From JBJXFE01 sp046153875 (lineage in GTDB: Bacteria; Planctomycetota; Phycisphaerae; Phycisphaerales; UBA1924), in the NCBI GenBank assembly GCA_046153875.1, contig JBJXFE010000016.1:7396-71395 (forward strand): a stretch of DNA of 64,000 nucleotides, written 5' to 3'. Position numbers and translations under genes: made by a program. Below are positions 30,408-39,896 of this stretch, one piece after another (the stretch's first letter is position 1; each line of letters starts with the position of its first letter). The notes beneath the pieces are model-generated. The model worked only from the letters and a program-made list of their open reading frames with translations. It did not search any database and was not told the DNA's origin.

Positions 30408-31085
30408 TCACCGCCTCACGAGCCGCAGGGTCTCCTCCACCATCCGCCCCACGCCCTCGAAGACCTGCCACGCCGACGCCCCGCCATCCATATATGCAGG
30501 TGTCGTCGCCAGCTTGTTGGCCGCGTCCACGTGCGCCTCGGTGACCTTCTTCGGCACGTTGAGCGAACCCATCGCGGCGACGGCGGCGGCCGGCCCGGCC
30601 TCTTCGCCGATCGTCACGCTCACACCCGGCCCGCCGCGAGCCTTGCCGAGAACGCGGGCGCCGATCATCGGCGCGATGCAGGCCATGCCGATCGGCTTGC
30701 CCGCCTTGTGAAAGCCCTTCACGACGCGCTCCACGTCGGGGATGACCGTGCAGTTCGCGCCGTCGGCCGCGAACGAACAGAGGTTCTTGGCCGCCCCGAA
30801 CCCGCCGGGGAACACCACCGCGTCGAAGGCGTCCACGTCGAGCCCCGCAAGCGTCCGGATGCTTCCGCGGCTGATCCGGGCCGCCTCGACCATCATGTTG
30901 CGGGTCTGGCCCGCGGCCGACTCACCCGTGGCGTGGTTGATGACGCCCGCCTGCGGCCCGTCCGGCGCGAAGCACTGGACGGCCGCACCGAGCCGGGCGA
31001 GGTGAACGAGGCAACTCACGGCCTCCTGGATTTCGCTCCCGTCGCGCGCGCCGCAGCCCGCGAGAACCACAGCAACCCTTGCCAT
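30408..31085 (-). CDS. elbB: ElbB-type DJ-1/PfpI family glyoxalase-like protein
   Basis: This 225-residue protein begins VAVVLAGCGARDGSEIQEAV, the ElbB signature. It has FDAVVFPGGFGAAKNLCSFA and the nucleophile elbow IGMACIAPMI expected of the DJ-1/PfpI fold. ElbB enhances isoprenoid (lycopene) production in E. coli and shows glyoxalase activity; its physiological role remains unclear. GGAGGGG 6 nt before the ATG supports the start. It begins 14 bp after the stop of the exported propeller gene on the same strand, so the two may be co-transcribed. Confidence 0.92.
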   Translation of the reverse strand: MARVAVVLAGCGARDGSEIQEAVSCLVHLARLGAAVQCFAPDGPQAGVINHATGESAAGQTRNMMVEAARISRGSIRTLAGLDVDAFDAVVFPGGFGAAKNLCSFAADGANCTVIPDVERVVKGFHKAGKPIGMACIAPMIGARVLGKARGGPGVSVTIGEEAGPAAAVAAMGSLNVPKKVTEAHVDAANKLATTPAYMDGGASAWQVFEGVGRMVEETLRLVRR

Positions 31086-31098
31086 GACGGACCCCTCC

Positions 31099-32907
31099 CT
31101 ACCCCTTCGCCTTCTCGATCATCGTGTCGATGCTCGTCGCCGACGAGGGCGTGATGCGGAACCGCTTCACCTCGCCCCCCACCGGGCCCATGATGACCAG
31201 CGTGCCGTCCGGCTCCATCGCGCACGCCAGGTCGCTCCCGTCCCAGCTCCAGGATGGGCTGATGTCGTACCGCGCGGCGACCTCACCGTCGAGGTACACG
31301 TTGTAATAGGGCTTCTCGCCCTCGACCCAGTAGAGGTGCAGACTGTCGGGCGTGAACCGCGGACGGATGATCCGCGTGCTCCGCGTCGGGATGAGCGTCT
31401 CGTCCACCATGACGCCCATCGGCCCGCGCGGCTCGCGCGACATGACCACGCGCGCGACGTGCTTGCCGTCCGGGCTGAACGCGAACCAGGGCGGCGGCGA
31501 CGCCGTGTCGAGCGGCGAGCCCGTGAACGGCGCGGGCTGGAACCCCGAGTACTCCATGTCGCCGATCACGACGCTCATCGTGTTCGGGTTGCCGTGCGCG
31601 AACGCCACGCGCGACCCGTCGGGCGACGCGGCCACGCCGGTGAGGTTCACCATCCGGCCGAACATCTGGTCCCCGACGATCAAGGCCATGTCGTTGCGGT
31701 TGCGCGATTGGACGAACGCGACCTCATGCTTGGGACCATAGAAAAACGGCTTGACGGGGATCGTGGGCGCCCCCTCCATCACGTTCTGGTTGTCGAAAAC
31801 GACGTGGTGCTGACCGCTGTCGAAACCGACGTACACGAGCCGCGACGAATCCGGCGCGAACGCGATGTCGGTGATGTTCGCCAGCTCCGGCCCGTTGACG
31901 CCGTCGAGCACGACGTAGCGGGTGTGGTTGCGCGTCGTGCAGAGCGCGGCGCAGCGCGTGCCGTTCGGGCTCCAGTGGACCGACTCGATGTTCTCCGCGA
32001 CCGTCACCGACACCCCGTCGATGAACAGCTCGACGCGCTGCGAGCCCATGTGCCCGATCGCGGCCGACCTGGCGCCGACCGGCGCGGGGAAGACCCCGCC
32101 GACCCTGTGGGCGGTGAACCACGGCTTGCCGTCGAGCTGCAGCGTCTCCTTCGATGTCTCCGGATCGACCGCGACGCTGAACAGGCGGCCCTGGGCGTCG
32201 AACTGGGGGCGCACGCCCTTGTACGATGCGGGCCTGCCGTCGATCATCAGCGCGTGCTGCTCGGTCCTGGTCGTGTCGGTCGCCACATACGCGTAGTGCT
32301 CGCCGTCCGGGCTGAAGACCGGCAGCGGCTGGAGATAGCTCAGGTCCGAGGCCTTGCCGTCCACGACAAGCCGGAACCCGTGCCCCGGACCCGAGGTGTT
32401 GGGGTTGAGCGCGAAGACCAGGTGCTTGCCGCCCGGCGAGAACCGCATCCCGCAGATGCCCGCGTAGCCCTCCGTCGGCACGCGGAAGACTTCCTTGCCG
32501 TCCGCGATGACGACGAACTCGGCGCCGATCAGACCGACGTAGGCGTAGCGTGCACCATCCTCGGAGAACAGAACGATCTGGGTGGTCTGCTTGTTGTCGC
32601 GGTCGTTCAGCTCCTTGAGGTTCCGCTCTTCGTTCTGCTCCGGGCTCAGACTCACGCCCACGAAGCTCGAATCGACCACCTGATCGAGAGCCGGTCCTTC
32701 GACGCCGTCGACGAAGATCACGGCGCCCTCGCCCTTGGCGGCGATGGTCGCCAGGCGCACGCCGCGCGGCGCGAGCACGTGCCCGGAGAAGTGGTTCATC
32801 AGCGGGCCGAGGACGACCTCCTCGACCTTGGGCTGGGCGAACGCGGCGGCCGCCACCAGGAACGCGGCCCCGAACACCGCTCCCTCACGGAACTTCGGAT
32901 GAGACAT
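31099..32907 (-). CDS. Exported WD40/TolB-like beta-propeller protein
   Basis: This 602-residue protein has a signal peptide (ends AAAAFAQ) and many repeats of the form FSPDGKHxxY or FAPDSSRLVYVG with AxxxG-type turns. These predict one or two beta-propellers of the TolB/PD40 kind. No catalytic residues or membrane anchor are obvious. It is likely periplasmic or paryphoplasmic, perhaps a scaffold or ligand binder. A purine-rich GGGAGGG precedes the ATG. It lies upstream of and close to elbB on the same strand. Confidence 0.75.
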   Translation of the reverse strand: MSHPKFREGAVFGAAFLVAAAAFAQPKVEEVVLGPLMNHFSGHVLAPRGVRLATIAAKGEGAVIFVDGVEGPALDQVVDSSFVGVSLSPEQNEERNLKELNDRDNKQTTQIVLFSEDGARYAYVGLIGAEFVVIADGKEVFRVPTEGYAGICGMRFSPGGKHLVFALNPNTSGPGHGFRLVVDGKASDLSYLQPLPVFSPDGEHYAYVATDTTRTEQHALMIDGRPASYKGVRPQFDAQGRLFSVAVDPETSKETLQLDGKPWFTAHRVGGVFPAPVGARSAAIGHMGSQRVELFIDGVSVTVAENIESVHWSPNGTRCAALCTTRNHTRYVVLDGVNGPELANITDIAFAPDSSRLVYVGFDSGQHHVVFDNQNVMEGAPTIPVKPFFYGPKHEVAFVQSRNRNDMALIVGDQMFGRMVNLTGVAASPDGSRVAFAHGNPNTMSVVIGDMEYSGFQPAPFTGSPLDTASPPPWFAFSPDGKHVARVVMSREPRGPMGVMVDETLIPTRSTRIIRPRFTPDSLHLYWVEGEKPYYNVYLDGEVAARYDISPSWSWDGSDLACAMEPDGTLVIMGPVGGEVKRFRITPSSATSIDTMIEKAKG

Positions 32908-33040
32908 GGTCCCTCCCTGCGTAACGAGCGGCCTCCGCGCCGCGTCGGCTCACGGGGAGAGGATACCAGCGCGCGGGGGCGCGTCGGAAGCGGGCCTGGG
33001 CCCCGTTCGGCGCTGAAGCTGGGGCTCGGGGTCGGTGGTG

Positions 33041-33367
33041 CTACGCCGCCATCTGGCGGTCGCAGTGAAGCCCGATCCGGAACGATTCGCCCTCGCGGCG
33101 GCACCGCGCGACGACGCCCGAATCATGGGCCAGCGGCACCGGCCCGGCGTAAAGCGTGAACCGGCGGCCCGCGTCCACGGCCACCGGGCTCAGCAGCCCG
33201 AGCCCGTTGTCGCACGAGTCCACCAGTTCCACCCGCGTCAGCGTGAAGGCACCGTCGTCGTCGATGAACGCGGCCATCACCGACCCCGACGTGGGCGCCC
33301 GCTCGTCGCTGCGGCGTTCGAGCCGGAGGCGGTCGGGCCGGTCGGGCTGGTCTGAGAATGGCGGCAT
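33041..33367 (-). CDS. Small PilZ-like protein
   Basis: This 108-residue protein has an N-terminal RLERRSDERAPTSGSV and then TRVELVDSCDNGLGLLS. This pairing of an RxxxR motif with a later D-S...G segment before a beta-strand is the outline of PilZ c-di-GMP-binding domains. The second motif has an extra residue relative to (D/N)xSxxG, so binding is uncertain. If real, it would respond to c-di-GMP and affect motility or polysaccharide. It stands alone, 69 bp from the DAHP synthase gene. The call is by motif only. Confidence 0.55.
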   Translation of the reverse strand: MPPFSDQPDRPDRLRLERRSDERAPTSGSVMAAFIDDDGAFTLTRVELVDSCDNGLGLLSPVAVDAGRRFTLYAGPVPLAHDSGVVARCRREGESFRIGLHCDRQMAA

Positions 33368-33436
33368 GACGCCCTTTCATCGACCCGGGATCGGGACGAC
33401 TTGACACGCCAATCGCCTGAAACACCGGACGATCCG

Positions 33437-34960
<1,524 letters not shown>

Positions 34961-35122
34961 AAACCGGCAGGACGATCCGAGAAACTTCGGCGTCGGACTT
35001 ATCGACCGTGCCGGGCGTGCCGATTCATCTGCGAGCCCGCGGATTTCACCGCGGCCCGCGACGCCCGCGGGCCGCGCCCACCGTCACGCCGTCCGACCGA
35101 CGGGCGAGCAGGAGAAGCACGG

Positions 35123-35380
35123 ATGCCCGCCAAGAGCAAGAAGAAGACCTCGCGGACGCGCCGCCGCAAGGTCCGCAACTGGGCGAAGGCCGCGTCGCGC
35201 AAGCACAAGCCCGCATCGCGTCGCCGCCGCTCGCGCGTCAAAGCCCGCACGACCACGCCCCGCTGGAGCAAGACGACCAAGTCCCGCGCCCGCCGCACCA
35301 CGCGGTCGGCGTGGAACAACACCCGGTCGCGCACGGCCGTGCGCACCTGGTGGTCCGCGTCGCGACGCAAGGCCGCGTGA
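35123..35380 (+). CDS. Very basic small protein, histone-like
   Basis: This 85-residue protein starts MPAKSKKKTSRTRRRK. By count 34 of 85 residues are Lys or Arg and there is no Asp or Glu. Ser, Thr and Ala fill most of the rest, with four Trp. Such composition fits a nucleoid-associated, histone H1-like or RNA-binding protein. It does not match a ribosomal protein I know. AGGAG 8 nt before the ATG and a strong terminator 32 bp after the stop mark it as a real, separately transcribed gene. A longer in-frame extension upstream lacks a Shine-Dalgarno and reads as GC-rich noise. Confidence 0.7.
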   Translation: MPAKSKKKTSRTRRRKVRNWAKAASRKHKPASRRRRSRVKARTTTPRWSKTTKSRARRTTRSAWNNTRSRTAVRTWWSASRRKAA

Positions 35381-35412
35381 CCGCGACGAAGCCGCCGAGA
35401 GAGAAGATCATG

Positions 35413-35445
35413 GAACCCCCGCCAGGGACGGCGGGGGTTCTTTGT
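35413..35445. terminator. Intrinsic terminator between convergent genes
   Basis: GAACCCCCGCC (35413-35423) pairs with GGCGGGGGTTC (35430-35440), followed on the plus strand by TTTGTT. It serves the basic-protein gene and could also act for the convergent minus-strand gene. Confidence 0.8.
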
Positions 35446-35466
35446 TGATGCGATGAATCGTCCGAC

Positions 35467-35991
35467 TTAGCGCCGCGTCCGCGGCAGCAGCCCGAAGAGC
35501 AGGCACATCCCTGCCGCGCCCAGCAGCCAGGGGCGCGTGCGCTCGCCCGTCGCCAGCCGCTCGAGGATCGACCCCACGCGCCGGCGCTCCGGCAGCAGCG
35601 CCGGCGGGGGCTCGAGCGCCCCGAACACCGACGCGCTGGACGTGGCGTCGATCGCGGTCTCCAGCACCGGCGTCTTGCCCTGCGGGATCTGGTTGAGCTG
35701 GCTCGCGGCCAGCGAGATCAGCAGCGCCGGCTCCTCGCGGTGCAGGGCGCCGAGGTACTCCGCGTGCCGGTCGAGCCGATCGATCCGGTGGTGCTCCACC
35801 GCCAGGGCCCGGTCGCGCTGCCACCGCACGTCGTCGAGCTCGTCGAAGGCGGGGATGAGCATCGTCGCGGCCAGCAGCGCCAGGCCGGCGATCAGGAAGA
35901 GCCACCCCGGATCGATCGTGGCCAGCGGAGCCGCGGGCTCGCGTGGCGCGAGCGGCTCGGGGCTGTCGGACATGACGGGCGCGCGCGACAC
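35467..35991 (-). CDS. Hypothetical membrane protein with two terminal helices
   Basis: This 174-residue protein has a membrane helix near residues 28-48 (WLFLIAGLALLAATMLIP). A polar, possibly coiled segment (DVRWQRDRALAVEHHRIDRLDRH) follows, then a middle region, and a second helix at the C-terminus (WLLGAAGMCLLFGLLP) before a basic end. GTG 35991 is chosen because AGGAG lies 6 nt upstream; ATG 35973 is an alternative. No family is recognised. The single helix plus short coiled coil recalls DivIC/FtsL-like proteins, but similarity is weak. Confidence 0.6.
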   Translation of the reverse strand: MSRAPVMSDSPEPLAPREPAAPLATIDPGWLFLIAGLALLAATMLIPAFDELDDVRWQRDRALAVEHHRIDRLDRHAEYLGALHREEPALLISLAASQLNQIPQGKTPVLETAIDATSSASVFGALEPPPALLPERRRVGSILERLATGERTRPWLLGAAGMCLLFGLLPRTRR

Positions 35992-36109
35992 CGGGTGCTC
36001 CTGACCTTCGTGACCGGCCTCTCTATCGGTTGACGCGAACGACCCGGGACAATCCCCGCACCCCTCGCCGAGCGAGGGGGAACCAGCCCCGGCCCGGCGG
36101 CCCGCTCCC

Positions 36110-36115
36110 TACAGT
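36110..36115 (+). promoter_or_regulatory. Candidate -10 box of the KS-beta gene (leaderless)
   Basis: TACAGT is followed by 5 nt and GTG 36121. An in-frame TTG at 36115 overlaps the box and is therefore less likely as the start. Confidence 0.35.
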
Positions 36116-36120
36116 TGCTC

Positions 36121-37485
36121 GTGGCCCGGCGCGGCGTCGTCATCACGGGAATCGGCACGATCTGCGGCCTGGGCGTGGGCCCGGCGGCGCTGTGGGAAGG
36201 CCTCGTGGCGGGACGGTCTGCTCTCCGCCCGATCAAACGCTTCGACCCGACCGGGTTCCGATCGCGGCTGGCCGCCGAGGCCGACGCCTTCGCCGGCGCC
36301 CGAGACTACGTCCCCAAGAGCTACCGCAAAGCGACAAAGGTGATGGCCCGTGACACGGAACTCACGGTCGCCGCGGCACGTCTCGCGGTCGAGGACGCGA
36401 AGGCCGCCACCCCCGGCACGCTGCCCGAAGGCTCCACGCAGAGCGCGACGTTCGCCGCCGCCCGGCTCGGGTGCCACATCGGGGCGGGGCTGATCGCGGC
36501 GGAGATCGACGAGCTGACCGCGGCGATGGCCACGGCCCGCGGCGCGGTGGACTCGCGCGGCCTGCCCACCTTCGACCTCCGCGTCTGGGGCGGCGCCGAG
36601 GGCGGGGCCGGCGGCATGAACAACCTCCCGCCGCTCTGGATGCTCAAGTACCTGCCCAACATGCTCGCGTGCCACGTCACGATCATCCACGGCGCCGAGG
36701 GGCCCTCGAACACGCTCACCGGCACGCAGGCCAGCGGGCTGCTGTGCATCGGCGAGTCGCGCCGGGCGATCGAACGCGGCGCGGCCGACGCCTGCTTCTC
36801 CGGCGGCGGCGAGTCGCCCGTCAACCACCTGCGGCTCATGCGGTTCGACCTCGCGGGCCGGCTCGCCGCGACCGGCGACGAGCAGGACGGTGCGAACGTT
36901 GTGCGCCCGTTCGATCCCGCGTCGGCGGGCGGGCTGCTCGGCGAAGGAGCGGGCATCCTGATCCTCGAAGGCGCGGACTCCGCCGCAGCGCGCGGCGCGA
37001 GACCGTACGCCGCGGTATCGGGGTTCGGCTCGGCGCAGTCCGGCATCGCGCCGGGCGGCAAGGGGCGCACATTCACGCCCGACGGTCGGCGCTTCGCGAT
37101 CGAGAACGCGCTGGCCGACGCGAATCTGGCACCCGCTGACATCGACGCGATCGTGCCGGAGGCGGGCGGCGTCGCGGACGAGGACCGCGCCGAGGCCGAC
37201 ACCCTCCGCGCCGTCTTCGGTCCGCGCCTCGCGCGGGTACCGCTCGTCACGCTCGGGCCCGCCGTCGGCGACTGCCTAGCGGGCCAGGGCGGGATCGCGG
37301 TCGCCGCCGCCGCGCTCGCGATCAGGCACCAGACTCTCCCGGCCCGGATCCACCGGGGCCGACCGGCGGCCGGCCTCGACGCCGGCCCATCCGCGTCGCG
37401 CCCGGCCCGGCTGCGCCACGTGCTCGTCGAGACCGGGTCCGTCGGCGGGCAGAACGCGGCGGTCGTGGTCTCATCGACCGCATGA
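36121..37485 (+). CDS. Ketosynthase-like protein with Cys-to-Gln active site (chain-length-factor-like, KS-beta)
   Basis: This 454-residue protein has the thiolase fold of beta-ketoacyl synthases: VVITGIGTICGLGVGPAALW, then GEGAGILILEG, ending GQNAAVVVS. Aligned with its neighbour at 38310, the nucleophile Cys of TACAAS is Gln (Q203, in LTGTQASGL). The two catalytic His residues are replaced by Glu (PEAGGV for HGTGT) and Asp (VGDCLAG for LGHLIQA). Gln at this site is the hallmark of chain length factors and KSQ decarboxylating domains. It probably forms a heterodimer with the active enzyme and sets chain length or primes by decarboxylation. No acyl carrier protein, ketoreductase or cyclase is in the window. 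Confidence 0.8.
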   Translation: MARRGVVITGIGTICGLGVGPAALWEGLVAGRSALRPIKRFDPTGFRSRLAAEADAFAGARDYVPKSYRKATKVMARDTELTVAAARLAVEDAKAATPGTLPEGSTQSATFAAARLGCHIGAGLIAAEIDELTAAMATARGAVDSRGLPTFDLRVWGGAEGGAGGMNNLPPLWMLKYLPNMLACHVTIIHGAEGPSNTLTGTQASGLLCIGESRRAIERGAADACFSGGGESPVNHLRLMRFDLAGRLAATGDEQDGANVVRPFDPASAGGLLGEGAGILILEGADSAAARGARPYAAVSGFGSAQSGIAPGGKGRTFTPDGRRFAIENALADANLAPADIDAIVPEAGGVADEDRAEADTLRAVFGPRLARVPLVTLGPAVGDCLAGQGGIAVAAAALAIRHQTLPARIHRGRPAAGLDAGPSASRPARLRHVLVETGSVGGQNAAVVVSSTA

Positions 37486-37558
37486 GGAGCCACATAGACT
37501 GATCCGGCCGCGCTACGACCGGGGACAGCCAATCCCGGCTTATCACAGGAGACGCTTC

Positions 37559-38203
37559 ATGAATGGCGATCGGGGCTACGGCGACCGCGGCGGGTACGGT
37601 GATCGGGGCCAGGGCGGGGGGCGCGGCGGGAACTACCGCGACGCCGGCCCACAGGGCGGCTATCAGGGCGGCGGCGGCTACCCCGGTGATCGCGGGGGTG
37701 ATCGCGGCGGCCCGCACCGCGGCACGCCACTTTCCGACCTCGACCCCGCGCTCACCGAGGTCAGCCGCAAGACCATCGGCTGCGCCATCGAGGTCCACAT
37801 GGAGCTCGGGCCCGGCTTCGACGAGCCGATCTACCTTACCGCGCTGATGCTCGAGCTGACGGCCGCGGGCATCCCGCACACACCCGCCCGCGTCTTCCCC
37901 GTCTACCTCGACGACAAGGAGCTCGGGACGACCACCGCGGACCTGTGGGTCGCCGACCGCTTCATCGTCGAGCTCATGGCCCGCCCGGGCGAGATCGGCG
38001 GGTACGAGCGGGCGCGCCTGCGGGCGCAGCTCCGCGCGGCCGACGTCGAGCTCGGGCTCATCATCAACTTCGGCGAGCGCCGCCTGAAGGACGGGCTCGT
38101 CCGCGTCCTCAACCCCGACAAGCTCAACGAGCTCAAGGGCGGCGGGGAGCACGACGTGGAGGACCACGACGCTCACGACACGGGCGAGGCGCCGGCGGCG
38201 TGA
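37559..38203 (+). CDS. GxxExxY-family (PDDEXK-like) protein with Gly/Arg-rich N-terminus
   Basis: This 214-residue protein has two parts. Residues 1-56 are a disordered stretch of Gly, Arg, Asp and Tyr (GYGDRGGYGDRGQGGGRGG), like an RGG box. Residues 57-195 match the GxxExxY family: SRKTIGCAIEVHMELGPGFDEPIY, then TTADLWVADRFIVELMA, and ELGLIINFGERRLKDG. In the nuclease-like motif D128...E138-x-K the Lys is Met (M140), so catalysis is doubtful. AGGAG 7 nt upstream supports the start. It sits between the two ketosynthase genes on the same strand, which is unexpected for a lipid locus. It may bind RNA or DNA. Confidence 0.8.
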   Translation: MNGDRGYGDRGGYGDRGQGGGRGGNYRDAGPQGGYQGGGGYPGDRGGDRGGPHRGTPLSDLDPALTEVSRKTIGCAIEVHMELGPGFDEPIYLTALMLELTAAGIPHTPARVFPVYLDDKELGTTTADLWVADRFIVELMARPGEIGGYERARLRAQLRAADVELGLIINFGERRLKDGLVRVLNPDKLNELKGGGEHDVEDHDAHDTGEAPAA

Positions 38204-38273
38204 CACGATCACTTCCCGGCACCACGTCCTTCCGCGTTTTCAGTTCTCGCGCCTCTTCCCGTTCGCGCTCCGG

Positions 38274-38309
38274 CACTTGGGCTTTGAGCTTTGCGCGTTG
38301 AGCTTTTCG
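38274..38309 (+). repeat. TTTGC-type octamer repeat abutting the KS-alpha start
   Basis: Units GGGCTTT, GAGCTTT, GCGCGTT, GAGCTTTT run directly into the ATG at 38310. It is a short member of the octamer family seen at seven further sites here. Confidence 0.6.
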
Positions 38310-39698
38310 ATGTCCCGCCGCGTCGTCATCTCCGGCATGGGCTGCGTCACCCCGCTCGGCCACGACGCCGAGTCGATGTGGGCGGCGCTGCGGCGCGCCG
38401 AGTGCGCCATCGGCCCGGTCACGCGCTACGACGCGCGATCGTTCGCCACGAACTTCGCCGCCGAGGTCCGGGGCTTCCGCCTCGCCGACCACCTGAGCAA
38501 CGTCGCGCCCCACCGCGGCACGACCCACAGCACCGAGTACGCCCTCGCCGCGGCCGCGCAGGCCTGGCGGCAGGCGGGCCTGGACCGCGCCCCCGCCGAC
38601 CCGCGCCGCGTCGGCGTCTTCCTCGGGTGTGGCGAGGGGCAGATCGACCTGGAGAACCTCGCGGCCGCCTCGCTCACCGCGTGGAAGGCCGACGCGCGGA
38701 CCATCGACACGCCCGCGTGGACGAAAGTCGCCTACGAGCACTTCGACGTCCTGCGCGAGCTGGAGCAGGAGCCCAACCTCGCCTCCGCACACCTCGCCAC
38801 CGCCTTCCCCATCCGCGGGCCCACCAGCAACTGCATGACCGCCTGCGCCGCCAGCACGCAGGCGATCGGCGAAGCGTTCGAGATCATCCGGCGCGGCGAC
38901 GCCGACGTCATGGTCGCCGGCGGCTCGCACTCCATGATCCACCCGCTCGGCATGACCGGGTTCATCCGCCTCACCGCGATGAGCACGCGCCGCGACGACC
39001 CCGCCACCGCGGCACGCCCCTTCGACTCCTCGCGCGACGGCTTCGTGATGGGCGAGGGCGCGGGGATGGTCATCCTCGAATCGCTCGACCACTTCCTCGC
39101 GCGCACCGGCTCCAACCGCCCCGATTCTCCATCACCTGCTCAGGCCGGGCAGCCAGGCAGCCCCGTACCGCTCGTGGAACTTGCGGGTTACGGATCAACA
39201 GCGGACGCCTTCCGCATCACCGACATCCAGCCCGACGGCGCGGGCGCCGCCGCCGCCATGACCGCCGCCCTCCGCCAGGCCGGCATCAGCCCGCGCGAGC
39301 CCGCCGACGACGGCCGGCCCGCCGTCCACTACATCTCCGCCCACGGCACGGGCACCCAGGAGAACGACAAGATCGAGACCGCGGCCGTCAAGTCCGTCTT
39401 CGGCGCTCTCGCCCCGCGCGTCCCGTTCAGCAGCGTCAAGTCGATGCTCGGCCACCTCATCCAGGCCGCGGGCGCCGTCGAGCTCATCACCTGCATCCAG
39501 GCGATCCGCACCGGCTGGCTCCCCCCGACGATCAACCTGCGCCACCCCGACCCGCTCTGCGACCTCGACTACGTCCCCAACACCGCACGCCACGTCACAA
39601 ACTCCGACGGCTCCTCGGCCGTCGACGTCTGCCTCTCCAACTCCTTCGGCTTCGGCGGGCAGAACGACACGGTGGTGGTGCGGGCGTTTCGGGCGTGA
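38310..39698 (+). CDS. Beta-ketoacyl-ACP synthase II-type (KS-alpha partner)
   Basis: This 462-residue condensing enzyme has a complete triad: Cys179 in MTACAAST, His in SAHGTGT and His in SMLGHLIQAAG. FGFGGQND near the C-terminus is the usual FabF motif. It elongates an ACP-bound chain with malonyl-ACP. A low-complexity insert (NRPDSPSPAQAGQPGSP) lies mid-protein. Pairing with the Gln-active-site homologue at 36121 suggests a KS-alpha/KS-beta heterodimer as in type II polyketide, aryl polyene or unusual fatty acid systems. Start ATG 38310 lacks a Shine-Dalgarno; a TTTGC repeat occupies its place. The product is unknown. Confidence 0.88.
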   Translation: MSRRVVISGMGCVTPLGHDAESMWAALRRAECAIGPVTRYDARSFATNFAAEVRGFRLADHLSNVAPHRGTTHSTEYALAAAAQAWRQAGLDRAPADPRRVGVFLGCGEGQIDLENLAAASLTAWKADARTIDTPAWTKVAYEHFDVLRELEQEPNLASAHLATAFPIRGPTSNCMTACAASTQAIGEAFEIIRRGDADVMVAGGSHSMIHPLGMTGFIRLTAMSTRRDDPATAARPFDSSRDGFVMGEGAGMVILESLDHFLARTGSNRPDSPSPAQAGQPGSPVPLVELAGYGSTADAFRITDIQPDGAGAAAAMTAALRQAGISPREPADDGRPAVHYISAHGTGTQENDKIETAAVKSVFGALAPRVPFSSVKSMLGHLIQAAGAVELITCIQAIRTGWLPPTINLRHPDPLCDLDYVPNTARHVTNSDGSSAVDVCLSNSFGFGGQNDTVVVRAFRA

Positions 39699-39812
39699 CA
39701 CCGCCTTGCGGGCGGCGCTGGCTCCTTCGGCGATCTTGCCCGCGCGTGCCGACGCAACGGTACCCAAGAATGCTCAAGCAATTGCCTGTCAGCGTCCCTC
39801 GCGTGGTTTGCC

Positions 39813-39841
39813 TTGAGTGGGGCCGAACGCGCGTGTAGGTT
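39813..39841 (+). promoter_or_regulatory. Promoter of the 39897 dockerin gene
   Basis: TTGAGT (39813-39818), 17 nt, TAGGTT (39836-39841) with TG just before the -10 box (extended -10). Confidence 0.5.
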
Positions 39842-39896
39842 GCATGCACGCTGGCGCGGGCTCGCGGAACCGACCGCCGCGCAAGGGACGCGAGCC

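Noticed and set aside
31084..33159. 691-codon plus-strand frame
   Set aside because: It is the antisense shadow of the signal-peptide beta-propeller gene, which has clear repeat structure and a Shine-Dalgarno.
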